Assembly: GCF_002005425.1 (NCBI RefSeq)
Contig: NZ_CP019704.1
Span: forward strand, 434,001 to 498,000
Direction of reading: 5' to 3'
Origin: Polaribacter sp. BM10
Lineage (GTDB): Bacteria > Bacteroidota > Bacteroidia > Flavobacteriales > Flavobacteriaceae
DNA length: 64,000 nt
Under the pieces are notes generated by a model, which saw only the letters and a program-made list of their open reading frames with translations, did no database searches and was not told where the DNA came from. Positions within the stretch are counted from its first letter, which is position 1. Each line of letters opens with the position of its first letter. This document shows, in pieces, positions 24,510 to 33,898 of this stretch. Made by a program: the position numbers and the translations under genes.

Positions 24510-25511
24510 ATGAACGAAGTTAAAGCCATTGTATCAGATATTAAAAGCGGTACTATAAAACCCATTTATTTTTTAATGGGAGAAGAACCATATTATATTG
24601 ATAAGATTTCAGATTATATTGAAGAACATGTATTAGATGAAGCAGAAAAAGGTTTTAATCAGCAAGTAATGTATGGTAGAGATGCAAGTATAGAAGATAT
24701 TGTTTCTGCGGCTAAACGTTACCCAATGATGGCAGAAAGACAAGTTTTAATAGTTAAAGAAGCACAAGACTTAAGTAGAAATATAGAAAAGTTAGTTTCT
24801 TATGCCGAAAATCCGCAACCAACAACAGTTTTAGTTTTAAATTATAAATATAAAAAGTTAGATAAACGTAAAAAATTACACAAAGCGATTGCCAAAACAG
24901 GTGTTATTTTCGAGAGTAAAAAATTATATGAAAATCAAGTTTCAGATTGGATTCGTAGAGTTTTAAGCGGTAAAAAATACCAAATTGAACCAAAAGCAGC
25001 TTTAATGTTAGTTGAGTTTTTAGGTACTGATTTAAGTAAAATTTCTAATGAATTAGAAAAATTAATGCTTGTGTTACCAGAGGCAACAATTATTAACGAT
25101 AAACATATCGAAGAAAATATAGGTATTTCTAAAGACTTTAATAATTTTGAGTTAAGGAAAGCAGTAGGAGAGAAGAATATTGTAAAAGCAAATCGAATTA
25201 TTAATTATTTTGCAGAAAATCCAAAAAGTAATCCTTTAATAATGACTATATCTTTATTAAACGGTTATTTTACGCAACTACTTTCTTTTCATGGTTTAAA
25301 AGATAAATCAAAAAACTCTGTGGCAAAAGCAATTGGCGTTAGTCCGTATTTTGTTGATGAGTATTTTTTGGCAGCTAGAAATTATCCAATGCGAAAAGTA
25401 GCACAGGTTATTGCTATGTTAAGAGAAGCAGATGTTAAAAGTAAAGGAGTAGGAGCAAATCAAACAAGTCATGATATTTTAAAAGAATTGTTATTTAAAA
25501 TTTTACATTAA
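24510..25511 (+). CDS. holA: DNA polymerase III subunit delta
   Basis: HolA opens the sliding clamp within the clamp-loader complex of the replicative polymerase. The 333-residue protein has PIYFLMGEEPYYIDKI at the N-terminus (about 17-32) and continues with AAA-like domains lacking a Walker A, as expected for delta. KQANQTS-type ends are replaced by GVGANQTSHDILKELLFKIL at the C-terminus. The gene begins immediately after the stop of the P-loop gene and is followed by a DUF1569 gene 13 bp downstream, and the three probably form one transcript. Confidence 0.94.
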   Translation: MNEVKAIVSDIKSGTIKPIYFLMGEEPYYIDKISDYIEEHVLDEAEKGFNQQVMYGRDASIEDIVSAAKRYPMMAERQVLIVKEAQDLSRNIEKLVSYAENPQPTTVLVLNYKYKKLDKRKKLHKAIAKTGVIFESKKLYENQVSDWIRRVLSGKKYQIEPKAALMLVEFLGTDLSKISNELEKLMLVLPEATIINDKHIEENIGISKDFNNFELRKAVGEKNIVKANRIINYFAENPKSNPLIMTISLLNGYFTQLLSFHGLKDKSKNSVAKAIGVSPYFVDEYFLAARNYPMRKVAQVIAMLREADVKSKGVGANQTSHDILKELLFKILH

Positions 25512-25524
25512 AAAATAAATTAAA

Positions 25525-25977
25525 ATGAAAAATATTTTTGAAAAAGAGGTTAGTAATAAGGTTATTGCTAGAATTGATAAATTAACAACATCTAGCCAAC
25601 CACATTGGGGTAAAATGTCTGTTTCGCAAATGTTGGCACATTGCAATGTTACTTACGAAATGGTGTATACCGATAAACATCCTAAGCCAAATGCTTTTAT
25701 GAAGTTTATGCTGAAATTGTTTGTTAAAAATGCAGTTGTTTCTGCTAAACCTTATAGTAAAAACGGAAAAACAGCACCTCAATTTATAATTGTTGAAGAA
25801 AAGGATTTTGAGCTAGAAAAAACAAGATTGATAAATTACATCAATCAAACCCAAGAATTGGGAGCTAAACATTTTGAGGGTAAAGAATCTCATTCTTTTG
25901 GTGCATTAACTTCACAAGAATGGAATAATTCCTTTTACAAACATTTAGATCATCATTTAACTCAATTCGGAGTTTAA
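25525..25977 (+). CDS. DUF1569 (DinB-like) family protein
   Basis: The 150-residue protein has PHWGKMSVSQMLAHCNVTYE near residues 26-45 and a C-terminal HLDHHLTQFGV. The histidines at about 40, 142 and 144-145 match the metal-binding positions of the DinB/YfiT-like four-helix fold to which DUF1569 belongs. Function is unknown; relatives are thiol-dependent transferases. It is the last gene before a bidirectional terminator. Confidence 0.87.
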   Translation: MKNIFEKEVSNKVIARIDKLTTSSQPHWGKMSVSQMLAHCNVTYEMVYTDKHPKPNAFMKFMLKLFVKNAVVSAKPYSKNGKTAPQFIIVEEKDFELEKTRLINYINQTQELGAKHFEGKESHSFGALTSQEWNNSFYKHLDHHLTQFGV

Positions 25978-25987
25978 AAATCAAAAT

Positions 25988-26021
25988 AAAAAAACCGAGC
26001 ATTAGCTCGGTTTTCTTTTTT
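25988..26021. terminator. Bidirectional terminator between DUF1569 and acyl-CoA ligase genes
   Basis: AAAAAACCGAGC and GCTCGGTTTTC flank an ATTA loop, with an A tract on the left and a T tract on the right. It ends convergent transcripts from both sides and touches the stop codon of the leftward gene. Confidence 0.92.
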
Positions 26022-27796
26022 TAAGGTCTATATATTTTTTCGTATAAATCTTTGTAAATATCTTTAATTATAGCTCTTTTCATTTTCATTGTAGGTGTTA
26101 AATGACCGCCATCAATAGACCAAACGTCTTTAGTAAGTTCAAAACGTTTAATACGTTCCCATTTACCAAATTGTTCGTTACATTTATCTACTTCTCTTTG
26201 AATTCTATTAATTACTATTTCAGAACTGATAATTTCTTCATTCGTTTTTCCAATTGATAAACCTTTTTTATCAATCCAATCTTTAATAAATTCAAAATTT
26301 GGTTGAATAATTGCTGCAGGCATTTTCTCACCTTCACCAATAACCATTATTTGTTCTATAAATAAAGATTGTTTTAATTCTCCTTCTAATAATGGTGGTA
26401 CTACATATTTACCACCAGAGGTTTTAAACATTTCTTTAGTTCTTCCGGTAATTTTTAAGAAACCTTCTTTATCAAATTCACCTTTATCACCTGTATGAAA
26501 ATAACCATCTTTTAAAACTTCAGAAGTTTTTTTAGGGTCTTTATAATAACCCAACATTACATTTGGTCCTTTTACTAAAATCTCTCCGTTCTCAGCAATT
26601 TTAACTTCAACTTTGCTTATAGTTTTACCAACAGTACCTATTTTAAAACCTTTGTTTTTTTGGTCGTTTACAGAAATTACAGGAGAAGTTTCAGTTAACC
26701 CATAACCTTCCATAATTGGCATGCCTGCAGCAGCAAAAACTCTAGTTAATCTTGGTTGTAATGCTGCGCTACCAGAAACCATAATCTTTAAATTTCCTCC
26801 CAAAGCTTCTTGCCATTTAGAAAATATTAGTTTTCTAGCTAAACTTAGTTGTTTTTCGTACCACCAACCGTTTGCGCCATTAGGCTCGAACTTTAGCCCT
26901 AAGTTAACAGCCCAAAAGAAAAGTCCTTTTTTAATTCCAGAAAGAGCTTCTCCTTTTAAAATAATTTTATCGTAAATTTTCTCGTACAAACGAGGCACTG
27001 CAGTCATTACGTTTGGTTTAATTTCTTGAGCGTTTTCAGATAATTTTTCTATTGATTCTGCAAAATAAATAGATACACCACAATATTGGTATAGATACAA
27101 AATCATTCTTTCAAAAATATGACAAACAGGTAAAAAGCTTAATCCTAAATCTTTACCATCGTCTAAAGGAACACGCTCTTTAGCGGCTAAAACATTAGAG
27201 ACAATATTGTCATGAGAAAGCATTACACCTTTAGGTCTACCTGTTGTACCAGAAGTATAAATAAGTGTTGCTAAATCTGTTGGTTTTACAGCTTTTTTTC
27301 TTTGTTCAACTTCATCTTGATTTGCAGTATCTTTTCCTAATTCTAAAACATCTTTCCAAGATTTTTCTGAAGCAATATCATCAAAAGTAAAAACACCTTT
27401 TAACATTGTATTTGCTTTAATCTGGTTAAGCTTTTCTAAAACTTCTTCATCAGAAACAAAGCAATAAATAGCTTCAGAATGATTTAAAACATATTCATAA
27501 TCTTCTTTACTAATTGTTGGGTAAATTGGTACATTTTGTGCACCAGTTTGTAAAACACCAATATCACAAATATTCCATTCTGTTCTATTGTTTGATGATA
27601 TAACTGCAATTTTATCGTTAGGTTGAACACCTAATTTTAATAATCCTCTACTTAGTTGGTTTGCTTTTTCTACATATTCTTTGGTCGAAGTACTTACCCA
27701 TTTATCATTCAATTTAGTTGATAACGATTTATTTAAATTATATGTTTCTAATTGATAATAAGGGATGTCAAATAACCTGGTAATTTCTATCGGCAT
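26021..27796 (-). CDS. Long-chain fatty acid--CoA ligase (AMP-forming)
   Basis: The 591-residue adenylating enzyme activates fatty acids to acyl-CoA. The AMP-binding motif YTSGTTGRPKGVMLSH lies at about 181-196, GYGLTETSP near 366 and YFHTGDKGEFD near 434. The KTSGGKYVVPP hinge region lies near 462. The C-terminal domain is complete. It probably sits at the inner membrane face and feeds beta-oxidation or lipid synthesis. The gene stands alone, ending at the shared terminator. Confidence 0.95.
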   Translation of the reverse strand: MPIEITRLFDIPYYQLETYNLNKSLSTKLNDKWVSTSTKEYVEKANQLSRGLLKLGVQPNDKIAVISSNNRTEWNICDIGVLQTGAQNVPIYPTISKEDYEYVLNHSEAIYCFVSDEEVLEKLNQIKANTMLKGVFTFDDIASEKSWKDVLELGKDTANQDEVEQRKKAVKPTDLATLIYTSGTTGRPKGVMLSHDNIVSNVLAAKERVPLDDGKDLGLSFLPVCHIFERMILYLYQYCGVSIYFAESIEKLSENAQEIKPNVMTAVPRLYEKIYDKIILKGEALSGIKKGLFFWAVNLGLKFEPNGANGWWYEKQLSLARKLIFSKWQEALGGNLKIMVSGSAALQPRLTRVFAAAGMPIMEGYGLTETSPVISVNDQKNKGFKIGTVGKTISKVEVKIAENGEILVKGPNVMLGYYKDPKKTSEVLKDGYFHTGDKGEFDKEGFLKITGRTKEMFKTSGGKYVVPPLLEGELKQSLFIEQIMVIGEGEKMPAAIIQPNFEFIKDWIDKKGLSIGKTNEEIISSEIVINRIQREVDKCNEQFGKWERIKRFELTKDVWSIDGGHLTPTMKMKRAIIKDIYKDLYEKIYRP

Positions 27797-28163
27797 AAGT
27801 TCTATTTTGTAAAATGCAAATTAGGGAAATTACTGCTATTTAACAAATACTTATTTTAAGAGATTATAAATTATTAAATCTTTATTTTTAGTCTATTATT
27901 ATTTTTGATAATATAGAATTAATGCATTTTTTTTGACAATTAAGGTTTAAATTATTATTGTATTTAACTGCTTAATTTTTAAAAGTTTGCGTTTTAATAA
28001 AATAAAAAATTCTTAAAATATATGATTGATTCTAAAATTGAAAAACCTAGCTTTTTGATTAAAAAGCTAGGTTTAATTGGTTTTGGTCAGCCCCTAATCT
28101 AACCGTTTTTCCATTATGCTGCAATTTACAAATATTTAAAAAACTGCATATACGTATAAATAC
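27797..28163. other. Intergenic region, 367 bp
   Basis: This is AT-rich spacer between two leftward genes. It contains the hairpin at 28043-28074 and, on the plus strand, a GTCAGCCCCTAATC block at 28086-28100 that stands out as GC-richer. A 26-codon ORF at 28022-28102 overlaps the hairpin and looks accidental. No RNA gene or clear promoter was recognised. Confidence 0.5.
28043..28074 (-). terminator. Terminator downstream of the pentapeptide-like gene
   Basis: AAACCTAGCTTTTT and AAAAAGCTAGGTTT form a 14-bp perfect stem with a GATT loop. On the minus strand it is followed by T-rich sequence. It lies about 90 bases after the stop codon at 28164. Confidence 0.75.
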
Positions 28164-28961
28164 CTATTTATTATTTATTAAATATTTATTGAAGTTTTTA
28201 CCGTTTATTTTGGTGTATTTAGAGTCGATTTCATAATTAACATCCATCCCTGTAATATCAAAACCACCAGAAACATTCATGTATTTTATATTAAGATCTT
28301 CTTTAAATTGAGTGTTGTTAAATGAAACTCCGTTTTTAAATTGTGTATATTTAAATGTAGCGGTATCCTTAAATATGGCATTTGCAAAACTTACATTTTT
28401 ACTAAATTTAGCATACTTAAATGTTGCAACTTCATTAAACTTGGTTTTATAAAAGTTGCTTTTTTGAAGGAATTTAGCATATTTAAAAGTGTTATCATCA
28501 TTAAAAGTTGAATATGAAAAATCTGAATCTTTGTCAAAATCAGAATATTTAAACATAGCTTTTCTAGTAAATTCACAGTTTTTAAAAATTACTTCTTCTT
28601 CAAAACTTGCTGTAAAAGTATAACCAGATTCTTCTGTAGGTATGTAAGCTAAAACATCATTATTAAAAGTGCAGTTTTTAAAAGAAATTTTTACGCTAAT
28701 TAGTTTTTTGATTTCGTTTGTATTACTGTTATTATTAGAGTTCCAATTAAACCAACTGCTTTTTTTCTTTTTAGGTACATTTTTTAAAGCATCATCCATA
28801 AATGTTAAATCTAAAACTCCTATGATTGTTGCATTTTTGATTGAGATATTTTTGCCATTTTTTATATCATTTAAAATAGTTGATGCTTCTATTTTCTTTT
28901 GAGAAAAAATAGAATTGTTTATACAAATCGTTAAGATTAATAGAGTAATTATTTTTTTCAT
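28164..28961 (-). CDS. Secreted pentapeptide-repeat-like protein
   Basis: The 265-residue protein starts with a signal peptide (residues 1 to about 20, cleavage near FSQ). From about residue 125 to 235 it shows a strict five-residue periodicity with Phe or Ile at every fifth place, as in FKYAKF, VSFANAIF, ATFKYTQF and VSFNNTQF. This is the right-handed quadrilateral beta-helix pattern of pentapeptide repeat proteins, with Phe instead of Leu at the central position. The earlier part (40-120) has more irregular repeats. It would be periplasmic or at the cell surface. No ligand can be assigned. An AraC-type regulator gene lies upstream, separated by a terminator. Confidence 0.75.
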   Translation of the reverse strand: MKKIITLLILTICINNSIFSQKKIEASTILNDIKNGKNISIKNATIIGVLDLTFMDDALKNVPKKKKSSWFNWNSNNNSNTNEIKKLISVKISFKNCTFNNDVLAYIPTEESGYTFTASFEEEVIFKNCEFTRKAMFKYSDFDKDSDFSYSTFNDDNTFKYAKFLQKSNFYKTKFNEVATFKYAKFSKNVSFANAIFKDTATFKYTQFKNGVSFNNTQFKEDLNIKYMNVSGGFDITGMDVNYEIDSKYTKINGKNFNKYLINNK

Positions 28962-29032
28962 GTTATAAAGTTTTAGTGTTTTATATAATGACTTTGTAAA
29001 ACCTGATTTGTGACACTTTCTTTTTTAAAAAT

Positions 29033-29062
29033 TAAAAGACCGAGAATACATCTCGGTCTTTT
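29033..29062 (-). terminator. Terminator of the AraC-type regulator gene
   Basis: AAAAGACCGAGA and TCTCGGTCTTTT flank ATACA. On the minus strand it is followed by a T-rich tract, 112 bases beyond the stop of the regulator at 29174. Confidence 0.85.
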
Positions 29063-29173
29063 GCCTAAAACTAAAATACTAAAATAAATTTTACATCATT
29101 ATATATAAATATCAGCCCCCCCAATATCGATTGATGAAAATCTAATATAAATATACAACGAGTAAATATGGAT

Positions 29174-30001
29174 TTAATGTAAATAATCGTACTTGGTATT
29201 TCTAAAAATCTCTTTTATTAATAAGAATTCGTCTTTAAAATAGTCTTTTAAAGATTTTGACGTAAACGATTTAAAATCTTTGGCAAAGTGAGATTCATCG
29301 TAATAATCATACATATAAATTAGGTCCTTCAGTTCAATTTTTTTTCCTTCATATTCTTTCATTAATTTCTTAAATCTATGAATTCTAATGTATTTAGAAG
29401 GTGTTAAGCCTACTGTTTTTTTAAAATTGGTTTCTAAAGTTTTTTGACCAAAGGGTAAGTCTTCTAAAATTTCATTGACAGAAATCATTCCTTCTTTAAG
29501 ATGAATTTTTTTTACAAGTTCATCTATAATTAAGGTATTTTTATTTTCTGTTAAAGGCAAGGTTAGAATATAATCTTCTAGTTTATCGAATACTTGGTGA
29601 TATTCATCTTTTCCTTTTAAAAAAATGTTTTCAAGTTCTGAAGTTATTACTTGGTTTATTTTATGAAAGCACTTGTATTTATTAGTTATTGATGAAGCAT
29701 CGATATTGGTTAATTTGTGTAAAGATGTAGCTTTAAAATTCATACCGCAAACAATACCTTCTTTATATAAATTAAATTTATAAGATTTACTAAATTGGCC
29801 ATAAACACTAAGCTTATGTAAATCTGTAACTTCTTTTGCGAGAGATATTCTTTGACCTTTACTATAAAAATAGGCTAAACCAGAAAAGTTTAAAGGCGGA
29901 ATTATAGCTTCTAACGGTACGTCTTTTTTTTGATAATCAATTAAAAAAAACTCCTCGATTAAATGAGAAGTTTTTGTAACATCAAAATAAGTTAGCTCCA
30001 T
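29174..30001 (-). CDS. AraC-family transcriptional regulator
   Basis: The 275-residue protein has an N-terminal cupin-like sensing domain. At its C-terminus are two helix-turn-helix motifs (about 175-265), with SVNEILEDLPFGQKTLETNF for the first and DESHFAKDFKSFT for the second. LTPSKYIRIHRFKKL is the linker motif typical of the family. It is probably a cytoplasmic regulator of unknown targets. It is not evidently in an operon, since a terminator separates it from the pentapeptide-like gene. Its N-terminus resembles the DUF6597-type group of Bacteroidota regulators. Confidence 0.9.
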   Translation of the reverse strand: MELTYFDVTKTSHLIEEFFLIDYQKKDVPLEAIIPPLNFSGLAYFYSKGQRISLAKEVTDLHKLSVYGQFSKSYKFNLYKEGIVCGMNFKATSLHKLTNIDASSITNKYKCFHKINQVITSELENIFLKGKDEYHQVFDKLEDYILTLPLTENKNTLIIDELVKKIHLKEGMISVNEILEDLPFGQKTLETNFKKTVGLTPSKYIRIHRFKKLMKEYEGKKIELKDLIYMYDYYDESHFAKDFKSFTSKSLKDYFKDEFLLIKEIFRNTKYDYLH

Positions 30002-30058
30002 AGAATTTTAATTATAATTTTAAAAATAAAAAAAAAATCCTATAAAGCTATTTTTAAT

Positions 30059-33000
30059 TTATTTTTTATTGATTATCCAGTCTTTTGCATTTACAAAAGC
30101 TTGTAGCCAAGGTGTAACTTCATCTTGTCTATCCGTAGGATAATTTGCCCAATTCCATTGAAAAGTAGAGCGTTCTATATGTGGCATTGTAACTAAATGT
30201 CTACCAGTTTTATCACACATCATTGCTGTATTAAAATCAGAACCATTTGGGTTATTTGGGTAACCTTCGTAACCATATTTAGCAACAATATGATAATTAT
30301 TTTCAGTTTCTGGTAAGCTAAATTTACCTTCACCATGAGAAATCCAAACCCCTAACTCTGTACCTGCCAAAGAAGATAACATTACAGAATTGTTTTCTTG
30401 AATTTTTACTGATGTAAATGAACTTTCATGTTTTTTAGAATCGTTGTGTACCAATTTTCCATGAACTTTATGTTCTGGATTAATCAAGTCTAACTCCATC
30501 CATAATTGTGCACCATTACAAATACCAACAGATAAAGTATCTTCTCGTTTAAAGAAGTTTTTTAAAGCTGTATTTGCTTTTTCGTTATATTTAAAAGCAC
30601 CTGCCCAACCTTTTGCAGATCCTAAAACATCAGAATTAGAAAAACCACCAACAGCACCAATAAATTGAATGTCTTCAAGAGTTTCACGACCAGAAATTAA
30701 ATCTGTCATGTGTACATCTTTTACATCAAAACCAGCTAAATACATAGCATTCGCCATTTCACGTTCTGAGTTAGATCCTTTTTCTCTAATAATTGCAGCT
30801 TTTGGTTTCTCAGTTACAATTTTAGGTAATTTACCTGTAAAGTTTTCTGGAAATTTATATGTTAAAGGCTGTTTTTTATAATTATCAAATCTATCTTGCG
30901 CTAAATTATTAGCAGTTTGTTTTTGATCTAATAAGAAAGAAGTTTTATACCAAACATCTCTAAGTTCTGCAACATCAAAAGAAAAGTTATCTGTGTTATT
31001 TTTTATGTTTACAATACCAGAGTTATTTGCAGTACCAATTTTAAATACCGCAATACCTTTATCTTCTAATTCTTTTTCTACTGATGTATCCGCTTGAAAT
31101 ACAATTCCGGCATTTTCAGAGAATAATACTTTTATAGAGTCTTCTTCATTTAAATCAGAAATATCGAAGTCTGCACCTAAATTTACATCAGCAAAACACA
31201 TTTCTAATAAAGTTGTTATAAATCCGCCAGAAGCAATATCGTGTCCTGCCTTAATTTTATCAGCTTTAATTAAATTCTGAATTGCATTAAATGTCTTTTT
31301 TACATAAGAAGAATTTGTAACATCTGGTGTTTCGTTACCAATAGCATTTAAAGCTTGGTTAAAAGAGCTTCCTCCTAATTTATATTCGTCTTGAGAAATA
31401 TTGATGTAATAAATATTTCCACCATCAATTTGTAAAACAGGCTCTACAACTTTAGAAATTTCATTACAGTTTCCGGCAGCAGAAATAATAACAGTTCCCG
31501 GTGAAATTACATCTCCATCAGGATATTTTTGTTTCATTGATAAAGAATCTTTACCAGTTGGCACGTTGATACCTAAATCTACAGAAAACTCAGAAACAGC
31601 TTTAACAGCTTTATATAAACGAGCATCTTCGCCTTCGTTTTTACAAGGCCACATCCAATTTGCAGATAAAGAAATTGAACTTAAATTATCTTTTAAAGGC
31701 GCCCAAATAATATTTGTTAATGATTCTGTTATTGCATTTCTACTTCCTGCCTCTGGATTAATTAATGCAGAAATAGGAGCGTGCCCAATAGAAGTTGCTA
31801 CACCTTCTTTACCGTTATAATCTAAAGCCATTACACCAACGTTGTTTAACGGTATTTGTAAAGGACCAACACATTGTTGTTTGGCAACTTTACCACCAAC
31901 ACATCTATCTACTTTATTTGTTAACCAATCTTTACAGGCAACAGCTTCTAGTTGTAAAACTTGCTCTAAATAGATTTTTAAATTTTTTGTTTTGTAACGA
32001 GGATTTTTATAATTTCTGATAACAGTTTTATCTGTCATTATGGTTTTTGGCGAAGAACCAAACATATCTTCTAAAGCTAAATCCATTGGTTTTTCGCCAG
32101 TAGTTTTAGATTCGAAAGTAAAACGATTATTACCAGTAACTTCACCAACAGTATACATTGGCGAGCGTTCTCTTTCTGCTATTTTTTGAAGTGTTTCTGT
32201 ATGTTTTTTAGCAATTACCAATCCCATTCTTTCTTGAGATTCGTTACCAATAATTTCTTTTGCAGATAAAGTCGGATCACCAACAGGTAATTTATCTAAA
32301 TCGATTTTACCACCAGTATCTTCTACCAATTCTGATAAACAATTTAAATGTCCGCCAGCACCATGATCGTGAATTGATACAATAAAGTTTTCATCACTTT
32401 CTACCATACCTCTAACTGCATTAGCAGCACGTTTTTGCATTTCTGGGTTAGATCTTTGTACAGCGTTTAATTCAATTCCTGATGCAAATTCTCCGGTATC
32501 TGCAGACGAAACTGCAGCACCACCCATACCTATTCTGTAGTTTTCACCACCAAGAATAACAATTTCATCACCATCTTTTGGTGTATCTTTTAAAGCTTGT
32601 TCTGCTTTACCGTAACCAATTCCGCCAGCTTGCATAATTACTTTATCGAAACCTAATCTTCTTGCTTCAGCATCACTAGAAGCTGCATTTTCTTTATGCT
32701 CGAAAGTTAAAACAGAACCTGTAATTAATGGTTGCCCAAATTTGTTTCCAAAATCCGAAGCTCCGTTAGAAGCTTTTATTAAAATATCCATCGGAGTTTG
32801 GTATAGCCAATCTCTGGCTTCAAATTTTTGCTCCCATGGTCTTTTTTCTTCCAATCGCGAGTAAGAAGTCATATAAACAGCTGTTCCTGCTAAAGGTAAA
32901 GAACCTTTACCACCAGCAAGTCTATCTCTAATTTCTCCTCCAGAACCAGTAGCAGCACCGTTAAAAGGCTCTACAGTTGTTGGGAAATTATGTGTTTCTG

Positions 33001-33736
33001 CTTTTAATGAAATTACAGAATCAAAATCTTGTGTTTGATAAAAATCAGGTTTATCTGCTGTTTTAGGAGCAAACTGTTCAACTTTTGGTCCTTTTATAAA
33101 AGCAACATTGTCTTTGTATGCAGAAACAATGTCATTAGGGTTTTGCTTTGATGTTTCTTTAATCAATTTAAAAAGAGAAGTTGGCATTTCTTCTCCATCA
33201 ATAACAAAAGTTCCGTTAAAAATTTTATGACGACAGTGTTCTGAGTTTACTTGAGAAAACCCAAATACTTCAGAATCTGTTAATTTTCTATCTATTTTTT
33301 TTGCTACACTTTCAAGGTATTCAACCTCTTCTTCGCTTAAAGACAAACCTTCTTGATTGTTATAAGCAGCAATATCATCAATTTCTATAATTGCTTTTGG
33401 TTGAATATCAATAGCAAATGAGTCTTGATGTAAGCTCTTAAATTTTTCTGAAATCATTGGGTCAAAATCAGAAAAATCTTCTGAAACAGCTGTAAATTCT
33501 TCAATTCTAATGATGTCAGAAATACCCATGTTTTGAGTGATTTCTACTGCATTTGTACTCCATGGTGTAATCATTGCAGCTCTAGGGCCAACAAAAAAAG
33601 CATCTATTGATGCCTCATTTATTTTTGGTTGATCGGCAAAAAGCCAAGTCAATTTTGCAATTGTTTCTGTTGTTAATTCTTTTGTTGTTTGAACAGCGAA
33701 TACTTTACTGTTTTTGTTTCCAAAGAAATGAATCAT
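30059..33736 (-). CDS. purL: Phosphoribosylformylglycinamidine synthase (large, fused form)
   Basis: This purine-pathway enzyme converts FGAR to FGAM using glutamine and ATP. The 1225-residue chain is the fused long form: an N-terminal PurS-like region, two AIRS-like FGAM synthase halves and a C-terminal glutaminase domain. The glutaminase nucleophile is Cys1073 in GICNGAQ, where many relatives have a second cysteine instead of Ala. The partner histidine and glutamate are H1186 and E1188 in MPHIERS. The motif KAETHNFPTTVEPF lies near residue 245. The gene appears monocistronic. Confidence 0.97.
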   Translation of the reverse strand: MIHFFGNKNSKVFAVQTTKELTTETIAKLTWLFADQPKINEASIDAFFVGPRAAMITPWSTNAVEITQNMGISDIIRIEEFTAVSEDFSDFDPMISEKFKSLHQDSFAIDIQPKAIIEIDDIAAYNNQEGLSLSEEEVEYLESVAKKIDRKLTDSEVFGFSQVNSEHCRHKIFNGTFVIDGEEMPTSLFKLIKETSKQNPNDIVSAYKDNVAFIKGPKVEQFAPKTADKPDFYQTQDFDSVISLKAETHNFPTTVEPFNGAATGSGGEIRDRLAGGKGSLPLAGTAVYMTSYSRLEEKRPWEQKFEARDWLYQTPMDILIKASNGASDFGNKFGQPLITGSVLTFEHKENAASSDAEARRLGFDKVIMQAGGIGYGKAEQALKDTPKDGDEIVILGGENYRIGMGGAAVSSADTGEFASGIELNAVQRSNPEMQKRAANAVRGMVESDENFIVSIHDHGAGGHLNCLSELVEDTGGKIDLDKLPVGDPTLSAKEIIGNESQERMGLVIAKKHTETLQKIAERERSPMYTVGEVTGNNRFTFESKTTGEKPMDLALEDMFGSSPKTIMTDKTVIRNYKNPRYKTKNLKIYLEQVLQLEAVACKDWLTNKVDRCVGGKVAKQQCVGPLQIPLNNVGVMALDYNGKEGVATSIGHAPISALINPEAGSRNAITESLTNIIWAPLKDNLSSISLSANWMWPCKNEGEDARLYKAVKAVSEFSVDLGINVPTGKDSLSMKQKYPDGDVISPGTVIISAAGNCNEISKVVEPVLQIDGGNIYYINISQDEYKLGGSSFNQALNAIGNETPDVTNSSYVKKTFNAIQNLIKADKIKAGHDIASGGFITTLLEMCFADVNLGADFDISDLNEEDSIKVLFSENAGIVFQADTSVEKELEDKGIAVFKIGTANNSGIVNIKNNTDNFSFDVAELRDVWYKTSFLLDQKQTANNLAQDRFDNYKKQPLTYKFPENFTGKLPKIVTEKPKAAIIREKGSNSEREMANAMYLAGFDVKDVHMTDLISGRETLEDIQFIGAVGGFSNSDVLGSAKGWAGAFKYNEKANTALKNFFKREDTLSVGICNGAQLWMELDLINPEHKVHGKLVHNDSKKHESSFTSVKIQENNSVMLSSLAGTELGVWISHGEGKFSLPETENNYHIVAKYGYEGYPNNPNGSDFNTAMMCDKTGRHLVTMPHIERSTFQWNWANYPTDRQDEVTPWLQAFVNAKDWIINKK

Positions 33737-33849
33737 TATTGTGTTGTGTTAGCGTTTGTTGTAAATGACAAATTTACTTTTTTTCAACTTAATTTTAACT
33801 ATTTATTTACGCGAAATTATATAGTTTTTTCAATAGGTTTTTAACAAAA

Positions 33850-33879
33850 AAAAAGACGACTTAAAATTGTCGTCTTTTA
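33850..33879 (-). terminator. Terminator of the secreted endonuclease gene
   Basis: AAAAGACGAC and GTCGTCTTTT flank TTAAAATT, 20 bases beyond the stop codon at 33899 on the minus strand. It separates that gene from purL. Confidence 0.88.
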
Positions 33880-33898
33880 AATTTTACTAAGTAATTTC

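Noticed and set aside
28022..28102. 26-codon ORF in the 28 kb intergenic region
   Set aside because: It overlaps a 14-bp hairpin, and its sequence is explained by the inverted repeat. It has no coding signs.
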